A stretch of 41,285 bases of DNA from Desulfocapsa sp. (GCA_030145625.1 JAQYVF010000041.1:1-41285); one strand, 5' to 3'. Positions 1 through 8,480 are shown, numbered from the stretch's first letter. Notes: a model not told the origin generated them from the sequence alone. Made by a program: numbers and translations.

Positions 1-135
1 ATGCGTCTCTTTCACAGTTAACGTCAAGTTCTTACAGATATCAGGTGAGCGGTACCCACGCACGAATATTTGCCGGAATGTATTCTGTTTTAATCATCGC
101 TGAAAACTGACAGTGGGTGGGGCAGTTTGAGAGCA

Positions 136-564
136 TTATTGAGATATCATCTTGTATCTTAAGACGCATATTAATGTAAAATCTCCAAATTTTTCTGTTG
201 ATACCTCTATATCATAGGGAGTGGTTTCGTTATGCTTTTTAATGTCTAGAATTGTGTCGACGCAATTATGTGAAATTCCGGTTGAGAAAGTATGCACTAC
301 TGCATTTTTAATTTTGCAGTTTTCACAGTTTATGTCTACCCCACAACCAGCTTCTGTGAAGGCGTAAATGCAATCGAAGACTTGGCCTCCTCTGTGCCCC
401 TCAATTTGCGCAAGAGTTTTGCCGAATAATTCACAGGCTTTTTCATTTGCTGTTACTACTTGTCTCGGTTCTGTTTGCATTAGAAGAGTAGGGTGTTCAA
501 GTGCATCAAGGAATGTTTTTGGGTTTTCTATGTGATTGTCGAAAGATGTGTGATCTGGATCCAT
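136..564 (-). CDS. PAS-domain-like protein with a conserved-looking Cys cluster
   Basis: A 142-residue soluble protein. Residues 17-60 read like the first half of a PAS fold (FLDALEHPTLLMQ, then a VVTANEKACELFG block). The middle carries five cysteines: C65, C74, C80, C83 and C101, with C74-x5-C80-x2-C83 close together, unusual for a plain PAS domain and suggestive of a metal or iron-sulfur site (inference). There is no kinase, HTH or output domain, so it would act as a stand-alone sensor or partner protein. The start is supported by GAGGAAATC directly before ATG. No signal peptide is visible. Its downstream end faces the window edge, so a partner there cannot be assessed. Confidence 0.75.
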   Translation of the reverse strand: MDPDHTSFDNHIENPKTFLDALEHPTLLMQTEPRQVVTANEKACELFGKTLAQIEGHRGGQVFDCIYAFTEAGCGVDINCENCKIKNAVVHTFSTGISHNCVDTILDIKKHNETTPYDIEVSTEKFGDFTLICVLRYKMISQ

Positions 565-710
565 GATTTCCTCAATTTTTGGTGTGGAGGGGATGCATTT
601 TATTTGTTGATGGTGAAGAATAAGATGACAGGTCTCTTTTTTCTTTAGGTCACCTTTAATCAGTGGGTTAACTGTGTAGACCTGATTCTGCTGCTTCTAC
701 GTTCTTACAG

Positions 711-1340
711 TTATCTGTTGCTCGCAGCTAACCCAACACCGGCTCCAATAAAGGTTCCGCCAATTAATTTGTTGATATGTTTGAATATGATGGTTTTCGA
801 AAAGAGGGGTGCAATCTTCTGTCCACTGATTGCGTACACCATGAAACAGGTAAATGCTATAATTCCACAAGTTCCCATCAGTATGCTGAATTGTGGGATG
901 TAAGCAACATTCGGGTTAATGAACTGTGGGAAGATTGCCGTGAAAAAAACAATAGCTTTTGGGTTTCCGGCTGTTACAAAAGCTGCTTGAAGATACATCT
1001 TTCGTAAAGGCGCTTTTTGGACAGGATGGTTAGTAGGGGTTGTTGGGATAGTAACATCTGGTGAACACCATAGACATATTCCCATATAGATTAAATAGGC
1101 GGCACCGCCTAACTTGACTACAAGAAATAAAGTTTCAGATGCGAGAAGGATAGCACCTAAGCCGGCAATAGAGATAGCTGCTTGAAGTAATGTAATTGAT
1201 ACATTACCTAAGGCTGAGGCAATTGTTTTTTTTGCTCCATATTTAATACCGTGAGATAGGGCCAATAACATACTTGGTCCTGGTATAATCGAAGCGACAA
1301 AAACAGTTACTGTATAAAATAAAAACAATTCGAGAGACAT
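711..1340 (-). CDS. LysE/RhtB-family amino-acid exporter
   Basis: A 209-residue integral membrane protein with about six hydrophobic segments. The N-terminal motif PGPSMLLALSHGIKYG followed by a Gly-rich helix is characteristic of the LysE/RhtB superfamily, whose members export amino acids or their analogues from the cytoplasm by proton antiport. Length (about 205-210) is typical of the family. The middle loop (residues ~97-115) and the AGNPKAIVFF motif at ~126 also fit RhtB-type members. The substrate cannot be told from sequence. It is a single gene, separated from the PAS gene by about 145 bases and from the next gene by a repeat-bearing gap. Confidence 0.9.
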   Translation of the reverse strand: MSLELFLFYTVTVFVASIIPGPSMLLALSHGIKYGAKKTIASALGNVSITLLQAAISIAGLGAILLASETLFLVVKLGGAAYLIYMGICLWCSPDVTIPTTPTNHPVQKAPLRKMYLQAAFVTAGNPKAIVFFTAIFPQFINPNVAYIPQFSILMGTCGIIAFTCFMVYAISGQKIAPLFSKTIIFKHINKLIGGTFIGAGVGLAASNR

Positions 1341-1825
1341 TTTGTGACACTCTTTTAGGTTAGATTAACCGTTTATTATTACCATTCAAACTCAGCCAAA
1401 CAAGATGTAATCCAGGGGGCACATTGATATCTAACAAATATTCCCTTGCCACAAAGTCATTCCCGCGTAAGTGGGAATCCAGAGTATTTGGCACGACCTC
1501 CTAGATTCCCGCTTACGCGGGAATGACACCGGATGAGCTGAAGATTCGTGGTAGTCAGGTAACTATTTGATTTGTAATCTAATTGGATGGGATCGTCTCT
1601 TACTTTTTTGCTTAGAGTGCTCTTTTTTGATAATCAAAAGAGGCTGCTGAGGATTGAAATGATCCCGCACTGGTGTGTTTTTCATGGAAAAATAGAGCGC
1701 TGGGTTGATATTGTTCTATTCTTGAAGATGTGGCTTCCTGGAATCATAAATGAAAAGTGACTTTATGTCCTTATGTAACGCTGCTGCGTAGCTGCATGGT
1801 GCTTTGAGTCAGCTAAATATCCACC
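1341..1825. other. Intergenic gap with one inverted repeat
   Basis: A 485-base gap. Apart from the inverted repeat listed separately, it holds only a 57-codon open frame on the plus strand (1587-1760) without ribosome-binding site or recognisable motifs, which I do not call a gene. Confidence 0.5.
1456..1527. repeat. Inverted repeat of the ATTCCCGC type (REP/dRS3-like)
   Basis: Two 27-base arms, 1456-1482 (GTCATTCCCGCGTAAG...) and 1501-1527 (...CTTACGCGGGAATGAC), are inverse complements with two mismatches around an 18-base spacer. Each arm is itself a small palindrome (ATTCCCGC...GTGGGAAT). Repeats built on ATTCCC-N-GGGAAT are widespread non-coding elements in proteobacteria, such as neisserial dRS3. 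No transposase is present. Confidence 0.8.
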
Positions 1826-2854
1826 TTAGGTTTTGGTGACATGTTCTATGGTTATGACAACTTTTCCTTTAGGGTGTCCCTCTTTCAGATAGCAGATTGC
1901 CTCGGGGACCTTTTTCAGCGGAAATGTCCTGTCGACCACCGGTGTGATCTTTCCGGATTCAAGGAGCTCTCTCAGGATAAGCATGGATTTTTTTTTGTTT
2001 GGCATCGAAAAGTTTAGATTCGGCAGCTCTTTCACGAACGGCGACATCATCATTAATTTGAAAAAGCGAGGCAAGCTTCCTAACCACAATTTGCCAGCAT
2101 TTCCGAAATGATCATACCCGATGAGAACGTATTTCCCCTTGGGTTTAAGTACACGTTTGCAACTTGATAATGAATTGTTTCCAGGAATATCGAAGATGAG
2201 ATCGTAGCGCTCGTCACTATGGGTGAAGTTCTCCTGGGTATAATCAATGACGTGGTCTGCGCCGATTGATTTGACCATGTCCAGTTTCCCAGTGTGATCC
2301 ACACCGGTTACTTCTGCTCCAAATGCCTTAGCAAATTGTACAGCGAAGGCACCCACACCACCTCCAGCGCCATTGATTAACACTTTTCCTCCCGTTTGTA
2401 CCAGTGCCCCATCGCAAAGATTCCAGAGTGCGATTAATCCAGAGGTCGGTACAGCTGCGGCTTGTTCAAACGTGATGTCGGCAGGTTTTTGTGCCAGTGC
2501 GTCTTCAGGGGCAGACACATACTCAGCATAAGCTCCGCCGTTGGTCCACTGATGGCCGCGGACACATTCGCCAAATACCTCATCACCTGGCTTAAACTGT
2601 GTCGCGTCTTTGCCAACCGATTCAACGATGCCCGCTATATCCGTCCCCGGAATCTGGTTCTTTGGTTTGAGCAGTCCGGACCCCATAAGGCGAAGGGCAT
2701 ATGGCAGGCCACTCACCACGTGCCAGACATCTGGATGGATGGAAGCTGCATACACTTTCACCACTACTTCATCATCTTTGGGAGTGGGCTTATCTACCTC
2801 CTTGAGTTCAAGAACATCAGGTGGTCCGTATTTGGTGTGTGTAATCGCTTTCAT
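1826..2854 (-). CDS. Zinc-independent MDR oxidoreductase (quinone oxidoreductase-like)
   Basis: A 342-residue medium-chain dehydrogenase/reductase. Residues 1-125 form the GroES-like domain. The nucleotide-binding Rossmann motif is at residues ~163-170 (NGAGGGVGAFAVQ), followed by GADHVIDYTQENF, typical of the family. The cysteine and histidine ligands of zinc alcohol dehydrogenases are missing, so it belongs with NADPH-dependent quinone or enone reductases; the substrate is unknown. The start has a good Shine-Dalgarno (AAGGAA, six bases upstream). It is monocistronic in this window. Confidence 0.9.
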   Translation of the reverse strand: MKAITHTKYGPPDVLELKEVDKPTPKDDEVVVKVYAASIHPDVWHVVSGLPYALRLMGSGLLKPKNQIPGTDIAGIVESVGKDATQFKPGDEVFGECVRGHQWTNGGAYAEYVSAPEDALAQKPADITFEQAAAVPTSGLIALWNLCDGALVQTGGKVLINGAGGGVGAFAVQFAKAFGAEVTGVDHTGKLDMVKSIGADHVIDYTQENFTHSDERYDLIFDIPGNNSLSSCKRVLKPKGKYVLIGYDHFGNAGKLWLGSLPRFFKLMMMSPFVKELPNLNFSMPNKKKSMLILRELLESGKITPVVDRTFPLKKVPEAICYLKEGHPKGKVVITIEHVTKT

Positions 2855-3029
2855 AAGTATTCCTTGAAGATTACCTCGATTCCGCTATTTCCAGAATTGC
2901 TTACGATAACGCATCCTGCATATTTGTAAAACATTGTTGTCTGAATCTCAGGTGGTGGGAGAGCAGCTACTAAGAGACTTTTACCCGACTGTAACGATGG
3001 AGCACCAGATGGTTCACTCGTGAGGTTGG

Positions 3030-3569
3030 TTAAAGATCTAGTGGACAAGGTTCTCCGGTGACCATGGATAACTCATGAGCTGCAATTTGACACTCAAAAA
3101 AGGCTGCTGAAGAATGTTTCAATAATGAGCCAAGGTAGGATGCTGATATTTGTTTGCGAGAATGTACCTGTTGCCGAGGATTCTGGCATAAAACCTCTTC
3201 CTTATCGTTGTAACGCAACAAGGCATGGCTGATTTCATTTCTTTGATTGTGGGCTTTTTGTGTCGCCGAGATAATACGAGCAATAATTTTTTCTGAGCTC
3301 TTAAAGTTGCTGACATTCAGTGTGCGTGAGATAAGTTTTTTCTTAGCATGGAAAGATTCAACCGTGTAATAAATAGCCCTTTCCATGTCTAAGCTACACT
3401 CTGAGATGATTTTAAAGGCAGAGAACAGTATTACATCACACACGGCGGCATTGTTGACTAGCTGGCCGATCATCATCAAGTGTTGGTCCAGCATTACAGA
3501 GTTGTCGCTGTTATTGGTTGTTTCTATCACGCTTCCCTTCTTTGGATGTTGCGCGATAGTAATTGTCAT
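3030..3569 (-). CDS. Hypothetical cytoplasmic protein
   Basis: About 179 residues from the ATG at 3569 (MTITIAQHPKKG...). A longer TTG-initiated form to 3599 is possible, and neither start has a strong ribosome-binding site. The protein reads as genuine: it is mostly helical, with a conserved-looking stretch HLMMIGQLVNNAAVCDVILF at ~25-45 and a middle segment with RNEISHALLRYN. It has no signal peptide, membrane segment or catalytic motif I recognise. I do not know the family; it resembles short uncharacterised proteins that occur as isolated accessory genes. Nothing in the neighbourhood suggests a role. Confidence 0.6.
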   Translation of the reverse strand: MTITIAQHPKKGSVIETTNNSDNSVMLDQHLMMIGQLVNNAAVCDVILFSAFKIISECSLDMERAIYYTVESFHAKKKLISRTLNVSNFKSSEKIIARIISATQKAHNQRNEISHALLRYNDKEEVLCQNPRQQVHSRKQISASYLGSLLKHSSAAFFECQIAAHELSMVTGEPCPLDL

Positions 3570-4090
3570 TTTTAGCGAGACTAATCTCCATGACCACAAG
3601 GCATCTTAAAGTTGAATCAATTATTGCCTCTGGATAACGAAGAAATGGCTCCATGCATTTTGAATGCAGTCATTCTAACGTAGCATCGGCGAATTGCGCA
3701 TTTGTCGGAATGTTCCTGTATTATCAGGTGTTCCGGAAGGTCGATGGTTTTGTCTGGTAGAATTCTTTAAAAAATACTGCATTTCAAGTAGTTAATGCTT
3801 AGCAGTTGGGAAGAGAGAAATCAATAAATCTTTTTTGCCGGTTTTCCAGTTTCTGTGATCTGGTTAGGGGGAATCTACTTCAGGAAATAATCGAAACGTT
3901 ATTTTGCAACATTGATAAGTCAGGGGGCAATGTGCAATTTTTCAGTTTTTTCGATTTGTCTTTGTGGAGACACCATATCATTCCAGAATTTTTGTTTTGG
4001 AAAAGCAGCTGAAAGATTTCGATGAGCATTGCTTTCGGAAGCTGATTTTTACGTGAAAGAGATGTAAGGACATTATCTAATTACAACGGG
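3570..4090. other. Intergenic gap, nothing convincing
   Basis: About 520 bases. Short open frames on both strands lack ribosome-binding sites and recognisable motifs. A minus-strand 47-codon frame starting with MEPFLRYPEA overlaps the start of the preceding gene in another frame and could be a fragment, but I cannot support it. No strong terminator or palindrome is seen. Confidence 0.4.
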
Positions 4091-6100
4091 TTATATTGGC
4101 ATACCAACTACAGTTCGATTAGTATACACCCAGGTCAGGATGTTATTTAAATCTGCACTAAAGTTGGCAGAAGGAACAGAGATAAGTTCTGCCGTTAGAG
4201 CGCGGGCTTCGTCTCGAGTCAGTGAACTAAAGGGAGACCCCGGGAAAGTACTGCTTCCCGTATCAATCACTTGATATAATCCTTTCATTGCTCCATAAGA
4301 CTTGCAGAATCTTTGCCGTAAAGCTCCATGCAAGCTCGCCAACGCAATGGAAGATAAATTTGTCATAATCCCTAGGATGGCTGATATTCGTGGCTGATCT
4401 CCATTTCTTTCCGCCAGGTAATATTCTACTCCGTAGGCCTCTCCCTCCTCATAATCATATAAACCCATCGGGTTAGTATGGTGTTTGGTGTGTACGTATT
4501 CATGGATGAGTAGTGCGCCCAGACGGTTATCAGAAAAGCTTGCTGCGAGAATAGTGGGGTTTACAGTGGTGTCACCTAAGGGGTCGGTCTGTGCATAAAT
4601 TCCAGAACTTCTCCATGCCTGAGCCTGTTGACCGGTGGCTTTTTCAATTTCTCTATTGGAATAGTAGTCATAAAAAGAAACAAGCAAATGGGTATTGTTT
4701 CCAACTGCACCATTTAGAGCAGTATGTATCTTAGACAGTTCGTTTGCATTTAATTGACTGTTGTTCCTGTCGAAATTCTGTTCTGCCTGACGCAGGCGAG
4801 TTGCACCCATTGCACCGCTGGATGATCTGCTGCAACCACTCAGCAAAAGGCCCCCCAGCACAATTATGCCAATACAAATCCCTCCACATGCTACTCGCTG
4901 CACGAGAGCTTGGCCAGAAGGGATTTGGGTGATACGAGAAGTTCTGCTATGTTCAAACTTGGCTTGCAATTCAAGAGGAGCTTGCTGTGGTGTGGGGGCA
5001 GACACCGAAAAAGGATAATAGAGTTCAGTCACACTCTTACTGGCATCTCCGGCATTTATTTCGTTGGCTGCGGGAGTAGTATCAAATGTTGGTGTAATAG
5101 CATTACCACCACTCCTTCCTGCCTGTTCTACTTGTCCGTACAATGTTCTCAATCGTCCATATAGAATTCGGATTTTTTGTTTTTGATTCTCCGGTATCTC
5201 GGTATCTTCCAAAGCACGAGGAACCATTGAAAAGGACAAATTGAGTAGTCGTGTGGTTTGCTCTACCGTGTAGGTCGCTTCTGTTGGAGGGCTCGCCTGT
5301 CCGGTTCTCTGCAAGACTGAGTGAGCAGCTCTCTGCTGAATTACATGGGTAAGCTCGTGTGCCAGCAAGCGTTTACCCTCAGTACTCTCCGGCAGGTACT
5401 GATGCTCATTGAAATATATGTGGTTTCTGTAGGTAAATGCCCGAGCATTCAGTTGTTGATTCATCTTTGCTGACTGTTGACCGGTATGAATTCTCACCGG
5501 GCTGAAATCTGCTTGGAACGCGTCGCCCATCAGCTCCTGGGTGGCTGGACCCATAGGCTGCCCACCACACCGCGACTGCTGCATCTGAGTGTAGACTGAA
5601 GCGGAATCGTTACATGTATCAGTACCTTCTTCTGTTCCTGAGGTCCTTTGAATAGTTTTATTTTTTTCTTCTAGGAGTTGCTGCTGTAACGGTATATCAG
5701 AGTCACAAACGGTATAATCCTGCTGAATATGTGATGGCATAGAATTGTGGGTAGATTGCTGCACCACTTGTTCTGCTATAGTATCAGCTTCTTCCTCATA
5801 TTTATCTCCCGGTGTGCTCATCATGAGGTTCGTCTGAACTGTTTCTCCTGCCTGGGGGTGCATTGGTATTCGACTAAAATCATGTTCGACGTTTGACTTC
5901 GAAGCATTACTGGGGAGAGGGTCGGGGATATGTTCCTCTGCTTTGAACATTCTCAACAGTGCCTGGTTGCCAATAGTGCGCTGTAATTGGAGGATGGAAT
6001 GTACTGTATGGTTTTGTGTGGTGAATGGTAGGCGATGATTGCTAGCATCAGCAGGCTTGCTTTGCTGTTTTGACTTCTGTTTTTTTATAAAAGTGCCCAT
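4091..6100 (-). CDS. eCIS-core (DUF4157) protein with a second C-terminal zincin-like domain
   Basis: A 669-residue multidomain protein. Residues 38-50 (QLQRTIGNQALLR) and 98-113 (GDKYEEEADTIAEQVV) are hallmarks of proteins linked to extracellular contractile injection systems. Residues ~185-256 are the DUF4157/eCIS-core domain with an intact H248-E-L-T-H252 zinc motif. A hydrophobic stretch at 404-422 ends in LSGC, so it could be a membrane segment. Residues ~430-669 hold a second HExxH (H533-E-Y-V-H537) followed by an acidic EEGEAYGVEYY block at 551-561 that can supply the third ligand, as in gluzincins. I infer an eCIS-delivered or cell-surface metallopeptidase effector. The ribosome-binding site AGGAGGAGAG is strong. 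No sheath, tube or baseplate genes are in the window. Confidence 0.85.
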   Translation of the reverse strand: MGTFIKKQKSKQQSKPADASNHRLPFTTQNHTVHSILQLQRTIGNQALLRMFKAEEHIPDPLPSNASKSNVEHDFSRIPMHPQAGETVQTNLMMSTPGDKYEEEADTIAEQVVQQSTHNSMPSHIQQDYTVCDSDIPLQQQLLEEKNKTIQRTSGTEEGTDTCNDSASVYTQMQQSRCGGQPMGPATQELMGDAFQADFSPVRIHTGQQSAKMNQQLNARAFTYRNHIYFNEHQYLPESTEGKRLLAHELTHVIQQRAAHSVLQRTGQASPPTEATYTVEQTTRLLNLSFSMVPRALEDTEIPENQKQKIRILYGRLRTLYGQVEQAGRSGGNAITPTFDTTPAANEINAGDASKSVTELYYPFSVSAPTPQQAPLELQAKFEHSRTSRITQIPSGQALVQRVACGGICIGIIVLGGLLLSGCSRSSSGAMGATRLRQAEQNFDRNNSQLNANELSKIHTALNGAVGNNTHLLVSFYDYYSNREIEKATGQQAQAWRSSGIYAQTDPLGDTTVNPTILAASFSDNRLGALLIHEYVHTKHHTNPMGLYDYEEGEAYGVEYYLAERNGDQPRISAILGIMTNLSSIALASLHGALRQRFCKSYGAMKGLYQVIDTGSSTFPGSPFSSLTRDEARALTAELISVPSANFSADLNNILTWVYTNRTVVGMPI

Positions 6101-6115
6101 GTCTTCTCTCCTCCT

Positions 6116-6137
6116 GTTATGTCTCTCACCACATAAC
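6116..6137. promoter_or_regulatory. Inverted repeat in the 5' leader of the DUF4157 gene
   Basis: GTTATGT (6116-6122) and ACATAAC (6131-6137) form a perfect 7-bp stem with an 8-base loop, directly upstream of the strong ribosome-binding site on the minus strand. It could be a leader hairpin or an operator. The role is inference. Confidence 0.4.
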
Positions 6138-6349
6138 GAGTTTGTTGGAAAAGTCCTGTGTTATGGCCAATTTTAATTTGTCGTGTTTTTTTAAGCTGCG
6201 GGAAAAAACACTAATTTACTAACATAGTATATTTTTAATTTTATGTAACGATTTTGCTTTTCTGTTTCTACGAATTCAGCTTGTGTGTCTATGGTAACAT
6301 CTCGATAATATAAGTTGTTTTGTTGACCTCTGAAAATAACGATACTCTT

Positions 6350-6927
6350 AAACGCCTTGACATCTTCAACCGAAATAAGAGCTGGGTCTTTACTCCTGAC
6401 ATAGTCCTGAAATTTTAGAGTTCAGTTGGCACAGTCTTTCAAAGACTTAAGTGAGTAATGATGCATTTTTACAACATTTTTTTAACTCATTCAGTGCTTC
6501 TGTCCAGTCAGAGCCTCTAGACTGGAAACCATCGGCAGGCATTACATTCTGTTTACAGGCCGGTGAACCAGGGGGGGTGAAGTTGAAACTGGTTGATTTA
6601 ATGGTTTATTTCTAGTAAGTTAGTTGCTAGGTGTGGTTTTTCCTTTGTCGTCGGTTATAGAATTTGCCTGGTTGACCTTACTGGTAAAAACAGTTCCCGA
6701 GCCAGGTTGTATTGTTAGAAATAAAGTGACGGCATGGTGAGCCTGCTTTCTCAGAGGCCCTACCTGTTTTTTTCTTGGAGTTTTTCGATAAAGGTGGGGA
6801 GTGAGTTTCTCTCATGATCAACGAAGCCATATTGACTGCAGAAATCGAGATAGTAACGCAACCATTTAAGGTAATAAGGGTGATGTCCATGTGGTGCCTC
6901 TCTGTTCGAGAAAAGCTGTAACTCGAT
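6350..6927 (-). pseudogene. Decayed integron-type tyrosine recombinase (N-terminal part)
   Basis: Pieces of one integrase lie in consecutive but shifted minus-strand frames. At 6927-6760: HHPYYLKWLRYYLDFC and SLPTFIEKLQEK, then a stop. At ~6760-6700: LRKQAHHAVTLFL in another frame. At 6543-6478: SDWTEALNELKK. At 6479-6350: MHHYSLKSLKDCAN, an in-frame TGA where Trp is expected, then YVRSKDPALISVEDVKAF. This order matches the N-terminal SAM-like and core-binding regions of long integron/phage-type integrases. The catalytic domain (R..HxxR..Y) is absent. At least two frameshifts and two stops make it non-functional. Downstream, an open stretch continues to ~6190 with no match I recognise. Confidence 0.75.
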
Positions 6928-7114
6928 TTATGAGGATGAGGGAGATTTGGATCATTTGGTGATATCAAGTTTCCTGCTAGCACACGTTATCGAATGATAT
7001 CCAGTTAGAAATGGGGTGTCACGAATGGAAAACCGTTGTCAAATTATCTTTACCAAGAATGATATCAGGAAACCGGATAATAACTTGTTCGATTAAACTA
7101 AGTTCCAAACTACA

Positions 7115-7873
7115 ATGGATTATCTACGTATAAAACATATACTTATAAAGTTGCATAAGTATGCGTGCTTAACATATGAAAAACTATTTTGCGAAGAAAT
7201 CTTAGTTCTTGGGGATTCTCATGCAAATATCTTTAATCATATAAATAAAAGTTCATTTTTCCCAAGATATTCTTTCAGAGTTATAGCTGTGCGAGGAGCT
7301 ACAGTATCAGGTCTTGAAAATCCGAACTCAAAAACCAAAGCACTACCAATCTTCATGGACAATTTGAGTAAATCAAGAGCAAAAATCGCAATCACCTTGA
7401 TTGGTGAAGTAGATACTGGATTCCTCATTTGGTATAGAGCAGAGAAGTATTCAACACCTGTTTCGGAAATGTTAAAACAAGCACTAAAAAATTATCAGAA
7501 GCTACTTTTGATTCTATCAAAAAAATATAATGTAATATGCATTAGTACCCCGTTATCTACTATTAAAGATAATATATCTTGGGGGAAAATAGCTAATGCA
7601 AGAAAGGAATGTAAAGCGACACAATTAGAAAGAACCACGTTAACACTCGAATTTAATAAACGCATGAACACATTCTGTTGTAAAAATGACATAGACTATT
7701 TTTCATTTGATGAAATATTATTAGGAAAAAATGGGTTAGTGAGTGATAAATTACTTAATGAGTACCCAGCAGATCATCATTACTCACAGGGTGCTTATGC
7801 TGAAATGATAAATAGTAGATTGAAAATGTACATCGAACCAGCCGTTCGAGCTGACCAAAAACAGCGTGGTTGA
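7115..7873 (+). CDS. SGNH/GDSL-like hydrolase, AT-rich
   Basis: A 252-residue protein with a block I-like motif VLGDSHANIF (Ser35 within G33-D-S-H) and a C-terminal D220-H221-H222 in YPADHHYS, as expected for the catalytic Asp-His of SGNH esterases. G97-E-V-D100 sits where block III is expected. It has no signal peptide, so it is probably cytoplasmic or membrane-peripheral; relatives often sit in surface-polysaccharide loci, but no glycosyltransferases are adjacent. The coding sequence is clearly richer in A and T (ATA, AAA, TTA codons) than its neighbours, which with the flanking integrase and gene relics suggests horizontal acquisition. The start has no strong Shine-Dalgarno. Confidence 0.7.
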   Translation: MDYLRIKHILIKLHKYACLTYEKLFCEEILVLGDSHANIFNHINKSSFFPRYSFRVIAVRGATVSGLENPNSKTKALPIFMDNLSKSRAKIAITLIGEVDTGFLIWYRAEKYSTPVSEMLKQALKNYQKLLLILSKKYNVICISTPLSTIKDNISWGKIANARKECKATQLERTTLTLEFNKRMNTFCCKNDIDYFSFDEILLGKNGLVSDKLLNEYPADHHYSQGAYAEMINSRLKMYIEPAVRADQKQRG

Positions 7874-8174
7874 TATGTACATACGAGTATCGTTATTGCC
7901 AGGTGCAGTCGTTCTGTCAAAGATTTCCCGTTTTTTTGGTAGCTCAACTTAACGTTAATATTGCCACATCCAAGATATGAAGATTTTCAATTAACCTCAG
8001 ATTTTACTTCCTTCTGTATATAAGTAATAAATTAACGATCGAACTTATGGTATAATAATGTCATCAATGTCCTGTTTTTCTTGAAAAAGAAAAGCCAGGA
8101 TCTATTACGTATATGGTCTGTTTCTTTAAACCTGGGTCAGATCAGGTCTCGATTTCTACAAATTAATACACTCA
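7874..8174. other. Intergenic gap, nothing recognised
   Basis: About 300 AT-rich bases between the SGNH-like gene and the oxidoreductase relic. No open frame, terminator or repeat was supported. Confidence 0.4.
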
Positions 8175-8297
8175 CTATTTTTTTTTATTTGCAACAACTC
8201 TACCCTGTTTGTCCCATCCCCTTGCTTTGTAATATTCCTCCAAAAGTTGATTCATCTGTTCCATCGTTATGGATTGTGAGGTTTCAATCACCCTTGG
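8175..8297 (-). pseudogene. C-terminal relic resembling aldehyde ferredoxin oxidoreductase
   Basis: Read on the minus strand, about 40 codons give PRVIETSQSITMEQMN and then LLEEYYKARGWDKQGRVV before a run of Lys codons and TAG. The string EYYxARGWDxxG is the typical end of tungsten aldehyde ferredoxin oxidoreductases (where it is followed by a short PT.EKL..LGL tail). A stop codon lies just upstream in this frame and no further part of the roughly 600-residue enzyme is found, so only the 3' end survives. The assignment rests on recalled family pattern, not a search. Confidence 0.55.
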
Positions 8298-8399
8298 TCG
8301 TTATTTTTTTCACTGCTACAAAAAAACATAAATACGATAGGATACGCAATCTTATTCACAAGTTCTGACTTCTGGTGTTCCTATTTTTTTGCGAAATTC

Positions 8400-8428
8400 T
8401 TGACAGGCTCAAAGTCAAGGTGTAGCTT
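8400..8428 (+). promoter_or_regulatory. Candidate sigma70 promoter for the TetR operon
   Basis: TTGACA at 8400-8405 is followed after 17 bases by TAGCTT at 8423-8428. The -35 is perfect and the -10 weak. It lies about 55 bases upstream of the TetR start, immediately before a palindromic operator-like site. Confidence 0.45.
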
Positions 8429-8436
8429 GTTTGTTT

Positions 8437-8452
8437 AGTGAACGTGTTTACT
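8437..8452. promoter_or_regulatory. Operator-like palindrome upstream of tetR
   Basis: AGTGAAC-GT-GTTTACT is a 16-base palindrome with one mismatch, located at the expected transcription start just downstream of the promoter. This size and position fit an autoregulatory TetR-family operator. Binding is inferred. Confidence 0.55.
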
Positions 8453-8480
8453 TAAAAAACAAGACTAATGGTGGGGCTCA

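Noticed and set aside
1587-1760. 57-codon plus-strand frame in the first gap
   Set aside because: No ribosome-binding site, no motif and an unlikely residue composition for a small protein.
2851-3048. 65-codon minus-strand frame between the MDR gene and the unknown gene
   Set aside because: Composition looks random and it overlaps the ends of both better-supported genes.
3806-4012. 68-codon plus-strand frame
   Set aside because: TTG start, no ribosome-binding site, Phe/Ser-rich random-looking composition.
6678-6983. 101-codon open frame on the minus strand
   Set aside because: It crosses the integrase relic in a frame that carries none of the integrase motifs; the recognisable peptide lies in the neighbouring frames.
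8081-8368. 95-codon open frame on the plus strand
   Set aside because: It is antisense to the aldehyde ferredoxin oxidoreductase-like fragment and has low-complexity composition with no ribosome-binding site.
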